A stretch of 64,000 nt of DNA from Xanthocytophaga agilis (GCF_030068605.1 NZ_JASJOU010000003.1:496001-560000); one strand, 5' to 3'. Shown: positions 1 to 8,534, numbered from the stretch's first letter. Made by a program: numbers and translations. The notes: generated from the sequence alone by a model not told the origin.

Positions 1-303
1 CAAAGTTTTGTCCAAAAGATGGTTAACATTTTTCAGGATACGTCTACAGAAGCACTCGTACAGCTTAGAGAATATCAGCAATCCGAAAACTGGACAGCAA
101 TAGGGTCATTGGCACATAAGATGAAAGCCAGTATTGATAATATGGGTATTCAATCTCTCAGGGAAGAGATTCGTGAGATAGAAGCACTTGGCAAAGGAGA
201 CATCCAACAACTGGATATTGATCGGCTAAATGAGCTGATTAATTATGTAGAAGAGGTAATCAAGCAGGTGCTGCTGTCCTTAAAGGAAGAGGAATTGGTT
301 TAG
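1..303 (+). CDS. HPt domain, C-terminal end of a signalling protein (partial)
   Basis: The reading frame is open to the left edge, so this is the last 100 residues of a longer protein rather than a small gene starting at the ATG at 19. It forms a helical histidine phosphotransfer (HPt) domain: the motif AHKMKAS, with the phospho-accepting His at visible residue 39, is followed by a second amphipathic helix. HPt domains relay phosphate between receiver domains, and at the C-terminus of a protein they usually belong to a hybrid sensor kinase or a receiver-HPt protein. The acidic end (EEEL) and the stop at 301-303 are clear. The upstream domains lie outside the window, so the signal is unknown. 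Confidence 0.75.
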   Translation, partial: QSFVQKMVNIFQDTSTEALVQLREYQQSENWTAIGSLAHKMKASIDNMGIQSLREEIREIEALGKGDIQQLDIDRLNELINYVEEVIKQVLLSLKEEELV

Positions 304-319
304 AGGTTGTTATAAAAAC

Positions 320-355
320 TCTGCGACCAACCTGTTAGTACAGGCTGGTCGCAGA
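320..355 (-). terminator. Hairpin terminator of the DUF4136 gene
   Basis: Arms TCTGCGACCA and TGGTCGCAGA, with an inner CCTG/CAGG pair and a six-base loop. Read leftwards the stem is followed by a T-rich run (GTTTTTAT), so it mainly serves the minus-strand gene ending at 358. It also lies 17 bp past the HPt gene and may block read-through both ways. Confidence 0.7.
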
Positions 356-357
356 AA

Positions 358-921
358 TTACTTGGGATTGGAACGGTTCATTGCCAGTCTTTCTTTTGCC
401 GGATACTGTTCCATAATGCGATATACGGCATTTCGGATAGCTGCGTCCATATTCTTTTCTTTACGCTGAGCAGTGAACTGCCCGCTGGCCCATCCCTGCC
501 ATATCATCTGCCGGTTCTGCTTATCCCATACACCTATAATGATCCGGTTCTCTTCATAGGTACGGGACGAAATATTGTTGGGTTGCCCCCACCATCCCCA
601 CATAGGGCTTGCCATATTGGATTGTATCTGCTGGCGGTCTTTAGAATCTGTCTGAAATCGTACCATCAAGTCAGCATCCGCATCATTTCGAACATACCCA
701 CGGGCATTCATCTCGTTTTCTACAGCCTCAACAATACGACGTCGGTTCAGTTCACTTCCCATAATAGGATCATTACCAATTACCGGAGGACTTTCAATGG
801 TATAGGTAGTATAACGCCTGAAATTTGCCTGACGATCATAATCAGAACGAACAGAAAGTGAAGCACAGCTGCTTACACTAATAAGCACAACAATCCACAA
901 GCAATTTACTGCAGTTTTCAT
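358..921 (-). CDS. DUF4136 family lipoprotein
   Basis: 187 residues. The N-terminus is a lipoprotein signal: Lys-3, a hydrophobic stretch to about residue 17, then the lipobox-like SSCAS with the acceptor Cys near 19. The body has the DUF4136 pattern: SDYD...FRRYTTY near the start of the mature part, then a middle part with ADLMVRFQT, and an end with IWQGWASG followed by an amphipathic helix (AAIRNAVYRIMEQYP). Proteins of this family are small envelope lipoproteins of unknown function. The gene stands alone and converges on the HPt gene with a shared hairpin between them. Confidence 0.8.
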   Translation of the reverse strand: MKTAVNCLWIVVLISVSSCASLSVRSDYDRQANFRRYTTYTIESPPVIGNDPIMGSELNRRRIVEAVENEMNARGYVRNDADADLMVRFQTDSKDRQQIQSNMASPMWGWWGQPNNISSRTYEENRIIIGVWDKQNRQMIWQGWASGQFTAQRKEKNMDAAIRNAVYRIMEQYPAKERLAMNRSNPK

Positions 922-1198
922 CTTACGGTAGCATTTAATGTGAAACCAAATTCATTCCACACATTGGAATGTGTATACGTGCTACATCTGGATAGTTAAT
1001 GGTAAGTTATAACAGAAAGTAAAAGTAGGACTTGCTATAGGATCTGAGATTAGGGCTATTGCGTGTATGACAATAGTATGTCAGGAAACTACTATTCAAA
1101 CGCCAAAAAAATCCAATTCGTATATAAAACAGATCCACATAAAATAAAAAAACCTTGTCTATTATCTGACAAGGCTTTCATAACTATTTCTTTTTCAA
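922..1198. other. Intergenic stretch with no convincing gene
   Basis: AT-rich DNA between two minus-strand genes. It should hold the promoter of the DUF4136 gene near its left end and it holds the DUF1573 terminator at its right end. A 71-codon plus-strand frame crosses the DUF1573 terminator and runs into that gene, so I do not take it as coding. Confidence 0.5.
1141..1173 (-). terminator. Rho-independent terminator of the DUF1573 gene
   Basis: Stem CCTTGTC/GACAAGG with an eight- to nine-base loop. Read on the minus strand it is followed by a run of seven T and further Ts, a standard intrinsic terminator about 25 bp past the stop codon. Confidence 0.8.
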
Positions 1199-1966
1199 CT
1201 AGAAAGGAACAGCACGTTTCTGTTCTCGTAATAGATTTTGTTGTGCCAGACTTTCTACAACGGTTGCCTGCAGCATAATCACCCGGGTAGGGTTATTCAG
1301 ATCATTTGTAGTTATAGTTACCCGTTCGTTTTGTTGATTTAGTGTACGAGGAGCATAACGCAATTCCAGAGTTCCCTTCTCTCCAGATTTTATACCTGAA
1401 GCTGGTCCTTTAAAAGTTACACAACCACATGTGCTGGCTACATTCTTAATGTATAAATCTGTTTTGCCTGTATTAGTAAATGTAAATGACTTAACTACAG
1501 TTTGTGCTTTCTCAATCTTTCCAAAGTTATGTCCTTCTGTTTCCAGTTTCATCACTGGTGAATTGGCTAGTTCTTCAGGACTTGCTTTTGGTTTAGGAAC
1601 TACTGTTCCTTTGATAGTTAATACCAGTGAGGCATTGCTGGCATTACTGGTCACTGTGATCGTTTTGGTAAAAGCACCTGGCCGGCCATTACTATTATAG
1701 GAAGCAGATATCTTTCCTTTTTTTCCAGGCAACACAGGTTCATGTGTCCAGAATGGAGTGGTACAACCGCAGGAAGCAGTTACATTGGAAATTATAATAG
1801 GTGCATTGCCATCATTGGTGAACTCAAAATCATGGGTAGCAACTTTGCCTTCTGTTACAGTGCTGAAATCATGTACTTCTTTCACAAACTTTATAATGCC
1901 TTGAGCCTGTGTTTTTAGCAGAACAGAAACAAAGAGAATAAATAAAGTTAAAAATTTTACCTTCAT
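1199..1966 (-). CDS. DUF1573 protein with two repeats, exported
   Basis: 255 residues with a Sec signal peptide (hydrophobic residues 5-19, ending TQAQG). Two copies of the DUF1573 immunoglobulin-like fold follow: the first, about residues 27-120, carries HDFSTVTEG...FEFTNDGNAPI and TASCGCTTP; the second, about 140-240, carries HNFGKIEKA...FTFTNTGKTDL and STCGCVTF. Each repeat has the family's Cys-Gly-Cys motif. Such proteins are common exported or outer-membrane-associated proteins in Bacteroidota, with no settled biochemical role. The gene is monocistronic, with its own terminator. Confidence 0.85.
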   Translation of the reverse strand: MKVKFLTLFILFVSVLLKTQAQGIIKFVKEVHDFSTVTEGKVATHDFEFTNDGNAPIIISNVTASCGCTTPFWTHEPVLPGKKGKISASYNSNGRPGAFTKTITVTSNASNASLVLTIKGTVVPKPKASPEELANSPVMKLETEGHNFGKIEKAQTVVKSFTFTNTGKTDLYIKNVASTCGCVTFKGPASGIKSGEKGTLELRYAPRTLNQQNERVTITTNDLNNPTRVIMLQATVVESLAQQNLLREQKRAVPF

Positions 1967-2335
1967 AATCCTATACGATTAAATATTTGGATAATTCTGT
2001 TAAATCATTTACAAATATATGGCTTTTATATTAGGAAACGGATCTACGTAAGTAATGTTGTGGTTTTATGGAATTCAGTGTTTTTTGACTGGTGTTAGTT
2101 TTTGGTTATTTTTGAAGCATAAGTGCAGGTTTTATGCTTGTTCAAAATACGATTCTCTTTGGATTTATCCAGATTCTCTGTTGATAAACAAACTCTTACC
2201 TGCTGTTTTACTATAATTCTGCAATCTGCTTCATTTTAAAGCACATTGCAGAAAGAAAGGCCACAAAGTGAGAAAATCAGTCCAAGGGAGCAACATTACT
2301 ATTATTAATCAACAAAATTAAAACCGGATTGTAAA
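1967..2335. promoter_or_regulatory. Divergent intergenic region, likely promoters of DUF1573 and E1 genes
   Basis: 369 bp with no gene. For the minus strand, CAAATATA at 2012-2019 is the complement of the Bacteroidota -7 element TAnnTTTG and lies about 45 bp before the DUF1573 start; no clear -33 element is seen. For the plus strand, TTTG at 2111-2114 followed after 18 bp by TATGCTTG at 2133-2140 resembles a -33/-7 pair with one mismatch. Both calls are by eye and weak. Confidence 0.3.
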
Positions 2336-4747
2336 GTGATCACTAAAGAATTATCATCAGTGTCAGGACTAACAAAAGAAGACATTCTACGCGACTATCG
2401 TCTTGCGTGTGAAAGTCGTCAGGCCAGTTTACTTGGTAGAAAAGAAGTATTCGCAGGCAAAGCCAAGTTCGGCATCTTTGGCGATGGCAAAGAAATCGCG
2501 CAATTAACCATGGCGCGAGCTTTTCAGAAAGGAGACTGGAGGTCAGGTTATTATCGCGATCAGACTTTTATGATAGCAATTGGTGAGCTTACCTGGCATG
2601 AATACTTTGCACAGTTATACGCCCATACAGATGTTGAGGCGGAACCGTCGTCGGCTGGCAGGATGATGAATGGCCACTTTGCAACCCGATCTCTCCATGC
2701 TGACGGTAGCTGGAAAAATTTACTTGAAATACGAAACTCAAGCTCTGATATATCTCCTACAGGCGCACAAATGCCGCGCCTTCTGGGACTAGCCTATGCG
2801 TCCAAACTTTATAGGCAAAATCCGGATCTGCAACATTTGACAAATTTCTCTATTCAAGGTAATGAGGTAGCTTTTGGTACAATTGGCAATGGTGCTACAG
2901 CAGAAGGGGTATTTTGGGAAACGATGAATGCAGCAGGGGTGTTACAGGTCCCTATGCTGGTATCTGTTTGGGATGATGGATATGGTATTTCTGTGCCTAA
3001 CGCCTATCAGATTACGAAAGAAGAGATTAGCAAGCTAATGTCAGGCTTTCAACGTACAGAAACAGAGCCAGGTCTGGAAATCATACGGGTAAATGGCTGG
3101 GATTATCCTGCTTTGTTGGATGCATATCTGTCAGCTGCCGAACTTTCCCGTAAAGAACATGTACCTGTTCTGCTACACGTAGCTGAGATGACTCAACCTC
3201 AGGGTCACTCTACTTCAGGCTCACACGAAAGATATAAAACAAAAGAAAGACTTGCATGGGAAACAGAATATGACTGTATTCGTAAGATGCGGGAATGGAT
3301 TATTTCCAATGATATTGCATCTGAATATGAATTGCAGGAAATAGAAAATCAGGCAAAAGAATATTTAAAACAAGTCAGAAGTGAGACATGGGAAGCATTT
3401 GTAGCTTCTATGAAACCAGATTATGAAGAAGCACTTCGCCTGTTAGAGAAAGCAGCACATGAAAGCAGACGTGCCGCAGAAATACTGGCATTACGGGAAT
3501 CACTTGCCAAAACGCTCAATCCCATCCGCAGTGATGCAACAGCCACTATTAAGAAGGCACTACGACTACTTAAAGATGATTTTGTACCTTCCCGTACTCA
3601 ATTAATAGCCTGGCTGCAACGTACAGAACAGGAGAATGCAGAACGTTATAACTCCCATCTGTATAGCCATTCAGATGAAGCAGCAATCAAAATTGCAGAA
3701 GTAAAACCAGTATATACAGAAACCAGTCCGCTTATGGACGGATGGCAGATTATACGGGCTTGTTTTGATGCTATTCTAACACGTGATTCACGCGTATTTG
3801 CCATTGGAGAAGACGTAGGGATGATCGGAGATGTAAATCAGGGATTTTCCGGTCTGCAGAAAAAACATGGTGAACTCAGAGTAACAGATACGGGCATTCG
3901 TGAAACAACTATTATTGGACAGGGTATTGGAGCGGCACTACGAGGGCTTCGTCCAATCACTGAGATTCAATATGTTGATTATATTCCTTTTGCAATTCAG
4001 ACTCTTTCTGATGACCTGGCATCTTTGCATTACCGGACCAAGGGTGGACAAAAAGCACCTGTAATTATTCGTACCCGTGGTCACAGACTGGAAGGGGTAT
4101 TTCACTCCGGATCTCCTATGAGCCTTATTCTAAGTAGCTTGCGTGGATTGAATGTAATTGTACCACGTAATTTCACCCAAGCATCCGGATTCTACAATAC
4201 CATACTCAAATCTGATGAACCAGCATTGGTTGTAGAACCGTTGAATGCGTATCGTCTGAAAGAACGTATGCCTGAAAATATTGATGAGATCTGTGTGCCT
4301 GTTGGTGTACCGGAAATCCTTCGCAAAGGATCAGATATTACCATTGTTACCTATGGAGCTATGTGTCGGATTGTATTGGAGGCTGCCCGTCAGCTTTTTG
4401 ATACAGTAGGTATTGATGTAGAGGTCATTGATGTGCAAACTCTACTGCCATTTGACATCCACAAGATTATTCTTCAATCTGTTCAGAAAACCAACCGGGT
4501 TATATTTGCAGATGAAGATGTACCTGGGGGAGCTTCTGCCTTTATGATGGATCAGGTACTGGTAGGTCAAAATGCGTATCGTTGGCTTGACTCAGCTCCT
4601 AAGACCATAGCAGCTCAACCTCACCGTCCAGCTTACACAACTGACGGTGACTATTTCTCCAAGCCTAATATTGAAATGGTATTTGATATGGCTTATGAAA
4701 TAATGCACGATGTAGATCCTAAACGTTTTCCTGCTTTGTATCAATAA
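2336..4747 (+). CDS. Fused E1 alpha/beta 2-oxoacid dehydrogenase (TPP-dependent)
   Basis: 803 residues, with the alpha and beta subunits of the decarboxylating E1 component joined in one chain. Residues 1-400 are alpha-like, with the thiamine diphosphate region GNGATAEG (184-191) and WDDGYGIS (212-219). Residues about 455-800 are beta-like, with AIGEDVGMIGDVNQG, a transketolase pyrimidine-binding part and the C-terminal domain (VPGGASAFMMDQVL). E1 decarboxylates a branched-chain 2-oxoacid or pyruvate and loads the acyl group onto lipoyl-E2. No E2 or E3 gene is adjacent. The start is GTG: an in-frame stop lies 27 bp upstream and no ATG precedes the conserved part. The GDG motif of most TPP enzymes reads GNG here. 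The exact substrate cannot be told from the sequence. Confidence 0.88.
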   Translation: MITKELSSVSGLTKEDILRDYRLACESRQASLLGRKEVFAGKAKFGIFGDGKEIAQLTMARAFQKGDWRSGYYRDQTFMIAIGELTWHEYFAQLYAHTDVEAEPSSAGRMMNGHFATRSLHADGSWKNLLEIRNSSSDISPTGAQMPRLLGLAYASKLYRQNPDLQHLTNFSIQGNEVAFGTIGNGATAEGVFWETMNAAGVLQVPMLVSVWDDGYGISVPNAYQITKEEISKLMSGFQRTETEPGLEIIRVNGWDYPALLDAYLSAAELSRKEHVPVLLHVAEMTQPQGHSTSGSHERYKTKERLAWETEYDCIRKMREWIISNDIASEYELQEIENQAKEYLKQVRSETWEAFVASMKPDYEEALRLLEKAAHESRRAAEILALRESLAKTLNPIRSDATATIKKALRLLKDDFVPSRTQLIAWLQRTEQENAERYNSHLYSHSDEAAIKIAEVKPVYTETSPLMDGWQIIRACFDAILTRDSRVFAIGEDVGMIGDVNQGFSGLQKKHGELRVTDTGIRETTIIGQGIGAALRGLRPITEIQYVDYIPFAIQTLSDDLASLHYRTKGGQKAPVIIRTRGHRLEGVFHSGSPMSLILSSLRGLNVIVPRNFTQASGFYNTILKSDEPALVVEPLNAYRLKERMPENIDEICVPVGVPEILRKGSDITIVTYGAMCRIVLEAARQLFDTVGIDVEVIDVQTLLPFDIHKIILQSVQKTNRVIFADEDVPGGASAFMMDQVLVGQNAYRWLDSAPKTIAAQPHRPAYTTDGDYFSKPNIEMVFDMAYEIMHDVDPKRFPALYQ

Positions 4748-4758
4748 GCATGAACACC

Positions 4759-4806
4759 CTATATACACAAAAAGGTCAGTTAAAACTGACCTTTTTGTGT
4801 ATATAG
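4759..4806. terminator. Strong bidirectional terminator
   Basis: A perfect 22-bp inverted repeat (4759-4780 and 4785-4806) with the four-base loop TAAA. The core is AAAAAGGTCAGT/ACTGACCTTTTT, giving a T-run in both directions. It sits between the convergent E1 gene and the lipoprotein gene ending at 4817. Confidence 0.9.
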
Positions 4807-4816
4807 GACCTTAATA

Positions 4817-5365
4817 CTAACGTGGTTTCAAGATTTGCACCTCTCCGCTCTCTACTTCATTACTAAAATGACCAGCTTCATCCTTAATTTGAATTTTAAA
4901 CTTTACAATATCGTTAAATAAGAATTTCATTGAGTCTTCTGGAGTTAGAGGAAACTCTTCAACTTGGGTAATAGGATAAATTATCCGTGTTAGTGTACCT
5001 TCTATAGGGCCTTTACGTCCATCTTCTTTTAAAACAGGGACATATCCCCGTGTAATGTCATTCTTACTCGTTGGATCTAGTATAACTGGCACAAATTCTC
5101 CTCTAAACTTTTTATAGGGTGTTAAAAAGAAGTTCCACTTTGAAGTATCAGTAGTAGTTTCCCGACCTAGGTCACCATCTCCATCTTGAAACGTTACAGA
5201 GATTCGAAGAGTGTCACGTCTAGAGTTCGGATCTTGCCTTACATCAACCTTATCAAAGGTGATTTTTGGAGTATCGCTAAACTTTGGAATGATCTCATCA
5301 CAGGCACTAAAAAATAAAACGGCCAGAGTTAATACAAATGCTGTAGTTAAACTATTTTTACTCAT
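4817..5365 (-). CDS. Putative lipoprotein, unknown function
   Basis: 182 residues. The signal peptide (hydrophobic 8-19) ends in a lipobox-like FFSACDE with the acceptor Cys at 22. The mature part is rich in beta-strand-like segments and contains FQDGDGDLGRET, a Asp-rich turn seen in Bacteroidota surface lipoproteins that may bind calcium, and IIYPI and FKIQIKDEAGHFSNEV near the end, which look like an immunoglobulin-like fold. I recognise no named family. It is divergent from the LuxE-like gene, with only 34 bp between the two starts, so the two promoters must overlap. Confidence 0.7.
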   Translation of the reverse strand: MSKNSLTTAFVLTLAVLFFSACDEIIPKFSDTPKITFDKVDVRQDPNSRRDTLRISVTFQDGDGDLGRETTTDTSKWNFFLTPYKKFRGEFVPVILDPTSKNDITRGYVPVLKEDGRKGPIEGTLTRIIYPITQVEEFPLTPEDSMKFLFNDIVKFKIQIKDEAGHFSNEVESGEVQILKPR

Positions 5366-5399
5366 ATTTTTGTTAGGTTGAAGAAAGCCCTTTTCAGTA

Positions 5400-6395
5400 G
5401 TGAATCAACAATTTATTCTATCATTTAAAAAATCTCTTTTTGAGTCTTTTCAGTTCGAAGAGAAGGCACTGGAGTTATTTCACTTTCAGGCTTCTGCTAA
5501 TCAAATTTATCGAAAGTATTTAGAATTCCTTAAGATTGATCCGGCAAAAATTTCTTCACTGAATGAGATTCCCTTTTTGCCCATTGAATTTTTCAAATCT
5601 CATACCATTGCTTCTGTACAAGACCAACAACCAGAGGTTCTATTTGAAAGTAGTGGAACAACTGGTCAGGTTCGTAGCCGTCATTATGTATATGACACTT
5701 CTTTTTACGAAAAGGTTGCACAGCATATTTTCGAACAACTCTATGGTTCCCTGTCTGAATTTCATGTGCTGGCATTGCTTCCATCTTACCTAGAACGAAC
5801 AGGTTCTTCTTTAGTATATATGGTTGAGCATTTTATTCGGGAAAGCCATTCTTCGGAATCAGGATTCTTTCTACACAATCAATCTGACTTGGTCTCAAAA
5901 ATTGATACACTTGTTCAACAGAACAAAAAAGTACTACTCATTGGTGTCACATTTGCCTTATTAGATCTTGCTGAACACTATGGCGGGAGAGACTGGAGTC
6001 AGGTAGTTGTAATGGAAACTGGAGGTATGAAAGGACGACGGGAAGAACTTCTGCGGGAAGAAGTGCATGAAATTTTGAAACAGGCATTTCTGTTACCTAA
6101 TGTTCATTCTGAATATGGAATGACAGAACTTCTCTCCCAAGCCTATTCTTTCGGAACTGGTGTGTTTCAAATGCCTCCTACCATGCGTATCCTGATACGG
6201 GATGTGAATGATCCCTTCTCTATAAATACCAATCAACGAAGTGGCGGTATCAATATCATAGATTTAGCCAATGTAGATTCTTGTGCATTTATTGAAACAA
6301 AAGATATTGGGATTGTACATCCTGACAATACATTCCAGGTATTAGGGCGTTTTGACAACTCTGATATCCGAGGTTGCAATCTGCTTGTATTATAA
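5400..6395 (+). CDS. LuxE-like acyl-protein synthetase
   Basis: 331 residues, about the length of LuxE. The region EIPFLPIEFFKSH (57-68) and the glycine-rich FESSGTTGQ (82-90) match the LuxE/PaaK branch of adenylate-forming enzymes; SSGTTG is the nucleotide phosphate loop. In LuxE a Cys close to the C-terminus carries the acyl group, and here Cys326 lies six residues from the end (GCNLLVL). The middle holds HSEYGMTELLSQAY, an adenylate-former motif. LuxE activates a fatty acid as acyl-AMP and passes it to a partner reductase, but no luxC or luxAB gene is nearby, so the acceptor here is unknown. The start is GTG; no ATG precedes the conserved part. Confidence 0.75.
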   Translation: MNQQFILSFKKSLFESFQFEEKALELFHFQASANQIYRKYLEFLKIDPAKISSLNEIPFLPIEFFKSHTIASVQDQQPEVLFESSGTTGQVRSRHYVYDTSFYEKVAQHIFEQLYGSLSEFHVLALLPSYLERTGSSLVYMVEHFIRESHSSESGFFLHNQSDLVSKIDTLVQQNKKVLLIGVTFALLDLAEHYGGRDWSQVVVMETGGMKGRREELLREEVHEILKQAFLLPNVHSEYGMTELLSQAYSFGTGVFQMPPTMRILIRDVNDPFSINTNQRSGGINIIDLANVDSCAFIETKDIGIVHPDNTFQVLGRFDNSDIRGCNLLVL

Positions 6396-6424
6396 AGAGT
6401 AGTATCAATATATAGTACTCTTTA
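6392..6424. terminator. Hairpin between convergent genes
   Basis: Arms ATAAAGAGTAGTAT and ATAGTACTCTTTAT pair with one mismatch. It starts at the last codons of the LuxE-like gene and ends just before the CoaX stop. T-rich on both sides; a likely but not strong bidirectional terminator. Confidence 0.5.
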
Positions 6425-6429
6425 TTAAC

Positions 6430-7194
6430 TTACAGTTTACTTTCACCTATAATCCGTAACCCGTCAAGTGTCAGGTTCATATTCACTTCTGTAAAATGTA
6501 AGTGCAAGGGTTGAATAATCGATGATAATCCTCCTGTAGCCACCACTACACATTCTCCACCAAGTTCTTTTCTGATTTGATTTAACAAAGTCTCCACCAA
6601 TCCTACGTATCCTAACAAAATACCTGCCTGTATGGCATGTACTGTATTCTTTCCTAATGCAGAGGCCGGTAAAATCAATGGGATTTCAGGCAATTGAGCA
6701 GTATTCGCAGAAAGTGCTTTCATGGCGGTCTTTAAACCCGGAGCAATTGCCACACCCAACAATTCACTTTTAGCAGAAACCGTAGTAAAGGTCAATGCGG
6801 TTCCAAAATCAACAACAATACAATTTTGCTGATATTTTGTATAAACGGCTACGGCATTGGCAAATAAATCACTGCCTAGTTCGTGCGGGCGATCTATCTT
6901 TACCTGTAATGAAGGAAAGGCATCTATCGTTACTACAACAGGTTTGAATCCAAACAATGCTTGAAGTAATTCGCGAAATAAGCTTGTCAATGCTGGCACT
7001 ACACTGCTTACTATTACCCGGTCAAAGTCGCTGAACCGAAAGCCAGCTTCCAGAAAATAATTTCGCAAACGGGTTTGATAATACAATGCATTTTCTCCAG
7101 GAAGTGACCGAACTCTCCATATCTGTTTCCATTGCTGTATGTCCCAAGCACCTATTACTACATCGGAATTGCCAATATCAACAGCTAATAACAT
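6430..7194 (-). CDS. coaX: Type III pantothenate kinase
   Basis: 254 residues, the usual length. It phosphorylates pantothenate with ATP, the first step of coenzyme A synthesis, in the cytosol. The ASKHA-fold signature is complete: phosphate loop AVDIGNSDVVIG (4-15), PHELGSDLFAN (103-113) with the catalytic Asp109, VDFGTALTFTTV (128-139) and GVAIAPGLK (147-155), then VVATGGLSS near residue 220. The start ATG gives the N-terminus MLLAVDIGN typical of the family. It is a single gene convergent with the LuxE-like gene. Type III kinases are not feedback-inhibited by CoA and do not use pantothenamide analogues; this is family knowledge. Confidence 0.95.
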   Translation of the reverse strand: MLLAVDIGNSDVVIGAWDIQQWKQIWRVRSLPGENALYYQTRLRNYFLEAGFRFSDFDRVIVSSVVPALTSLFRELLQALFGFKPVVVTIDAFPSLQVKIDRPHELGSDLFANAVAVYTKYQQNCIVVDFGTALTFTTVSAKSELLGVAIAPGLKTAMKALSANTAQLPEIPLILPASALGKNTVHAIQAGILLGYVGLVETLLNQIRKELGGECVVVATGGLSSIIQPLHLHFTEVNMNLTLDGLRIIGESKL

Positions 7195-7383
7195 GAGCTA
7201 TATTTGAATTAGATTAGTATGACTAAAACATCCCTATCAAAAGATTACAAACCTAAGAATAAAAATCAAAATTTGTGATAGGGCTTATACGGGGTAATAA
7301 TTAGTCAAAATAACATCTTTTCAGATATAAACCTTCTTACTAAAAGCTAATGGAAGAATATGTATACTTTTTTACGAAAGTGT
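7195..7383. other. Intergenic region upstream of coaX
   Basis: 189 bp of AT-rich DNA between two minus-strand genes. CAAACCTA near 7248-7255 is the complement of TAGGTTTG and could be the -7 element of a coaX promoter, but no matching -33 element is seen at the usual distance. No gene. Confidence 0.3.
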
Positions 7384-8043
7384 TTAACCAAACTTATAAT
7401 ATTTTGATTCCAGGTCGTGACTAAATCTATTCTCTAAGATATTTTTAGAAGGAATTAGAGGAATAACTCGGGAATCAATATCTTCCTCCAATCTCATTAC
7501 TTCTTCTATAGGCTGTTCAACTGCATTATGCACAGATGTAAATACAGTAATACCCGCTCTATCTAACTCACGTTGAACAAATTCATAAACCAGCTTATTT
7601 TCAACCTGTTCTAATTCCTGCAATTGTAGAATCAGTCGTTTAGTATGTTGAATCCGTACTTTAATCTCAGCTTGTTTGAGTTCTTTGAGAAGCAGTTTGA
7701 CAACATTGTCCTTCCTCTTACGTTTATAGACTACACTTAGACGCCAGCGATTAGCATGCCATCGTCCCCGGGTTTTGTCTATTTCCCGCTGGAGCTGTTT
7801 CAGCGTACGCTTTTTATATTTTTCGGGCTTGTCTTCTGCTTGAAACAGTTCTTCCCGTTCTCTCAACTCAGCCAGATACGCATCCAGAAACTGTTGACGT
7901 GCCTGGTATTTGACTTCATCAACAGCAATTTTAGCTATCCGCCTCTTCATCAAATAAATTTCTTTATCCAGACGAATATCAGAATCAATCAGATTATAGT
8001 AGATATGTTGGTGCTTTTCAATGGTTTCTGAAATAGTTTTCAT
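7384..8043 (-). CDS. Coiled-coil hypothetical protein
   Basis: 219 residues, cytosolic (no signal peptide or membrane segment), and very rich in charged residues. Long helical runs with heptad-like spacing occupy about residues 20-170 (many Lys, Arg, Glu, Gln and Leu), with a strongly basic stretch VVYKRKRKDNVV near 105. The last 50 residues are more acidic. I do not recognise a family. The basic, helical make-up would suit nucleic-acid or protein scaffolding, but that is guesswork. Codon use and GC content look like the neighbours. The start ATG is the only good one before the coiled coil. Confidence 0.6.
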   Translation of the reverse strand: MKTISETIEKHQHIYYNLIDSDIRLDKEIYLMKRRIAKIAVDEVKYQARQQFLDAYLAELREREELFQAEDKPEKYKKRTLKQLQREIDKTRGRWHANRWRLSVVYKRKRKDNVVKLLLKELKQAEIKVRIQHTKRLILQLQELEQVENKLVYEFVQRELDRAGITVFTSVHNAVEQPIEEVMRLEEDIDSRVIPLIPSKNILENRFSHDLESKYYKFG

Positions 8044-8212
8044 AATAGCGTGGATAGATTTCTATATCGTAAAAATACAAAAATTGCAAGCTACCTCCAA
8101 AAATATCAAAACTACGCTCAGAACTCATTCTCAACCACTTACGTAACTTTCGCACGATATCTGCAAAAATATTCTCCGACAGGGACGGAGACTTGTTACA
8201 TATTCTGTTTTT

Positions 8213-8226
8213 TGTGTAATCTTGCA
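8213..8226 (+). promoter_or_regulatory. Promoter-like -7 element (TAATCTTGCA)
   Basis: The 14-mer TGTGTAATCTTGCA lies about 50 bp before the small gene at 8274, with a TTG at 8193-8195 in the -33 zone. The same 14-mer occurs at 52282-52295, before the TrpF-like gene. It is close to the Bacteroidota -7 consensus TAnnTTTG. Identification by eye only. Confidence 0.4.
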
Positions 8227-8273
8227 GATCTGAAATATAATTTGTTTAACAACCCAATAGCATACAGACCACT

Positions 8274-8531
8274 ATGGACGAAATTTTTGAGTTACCTGTT
8301 ACCTACAAAGGAGAGGACTTTTCTTTTCCAGCAAAACTGCTCAAAGCAGGTTATGGCCACAAATTTGAGGTAGAAATCGCAGGGTACCCTGTTATATTTG
8401 AACTAGACGAAGAAGAACGTTACAGAGCGTTGATTGATCCAGACTTGCTAAAAAATTCCAAAGAAATTGAGATTGGACTTCTAAAAGAAGTAGCAGAAGT
8501 AATAGATTATATAACAGGAAGAAAGCAGTAA
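8274..8531 (+). CDS. Small conserved-looking hypothetical protein
   Basis: 85 residues, acidic, no signal peptide or membrane segment. The sequence alternates beta-like stretches (FELPVTYKGEDFSFPAKLL, FEVEIAGYPVIFELDEEE) with a C-terminal helix (LLKEVAEVIDYITGRK). It is not a family I can name. Support for a real gene comes from protein-like composition, a promoter-like element about 50 bp upstream, and an end just 3 bp before the stop of the convergent TPR gene. It is short and cytosolic; the role is unknown. Confidence 0.65.
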   Translation: MDEIFELPVTYKGEDFSFPAKLLKAGYGHKFEVEIAGYPVIFELDEEERYRALIDPDLLKNSKEIEIGLLKEVAEVIDYITGRKQ

Positions 8532-8534
8532 TTC

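Noticed and set aside
1063-1278. 71-codon plus-strand frame
   Set aside because: It covers a minus-strand terminator and the end of the DUF1573 gene; a shadow frame.
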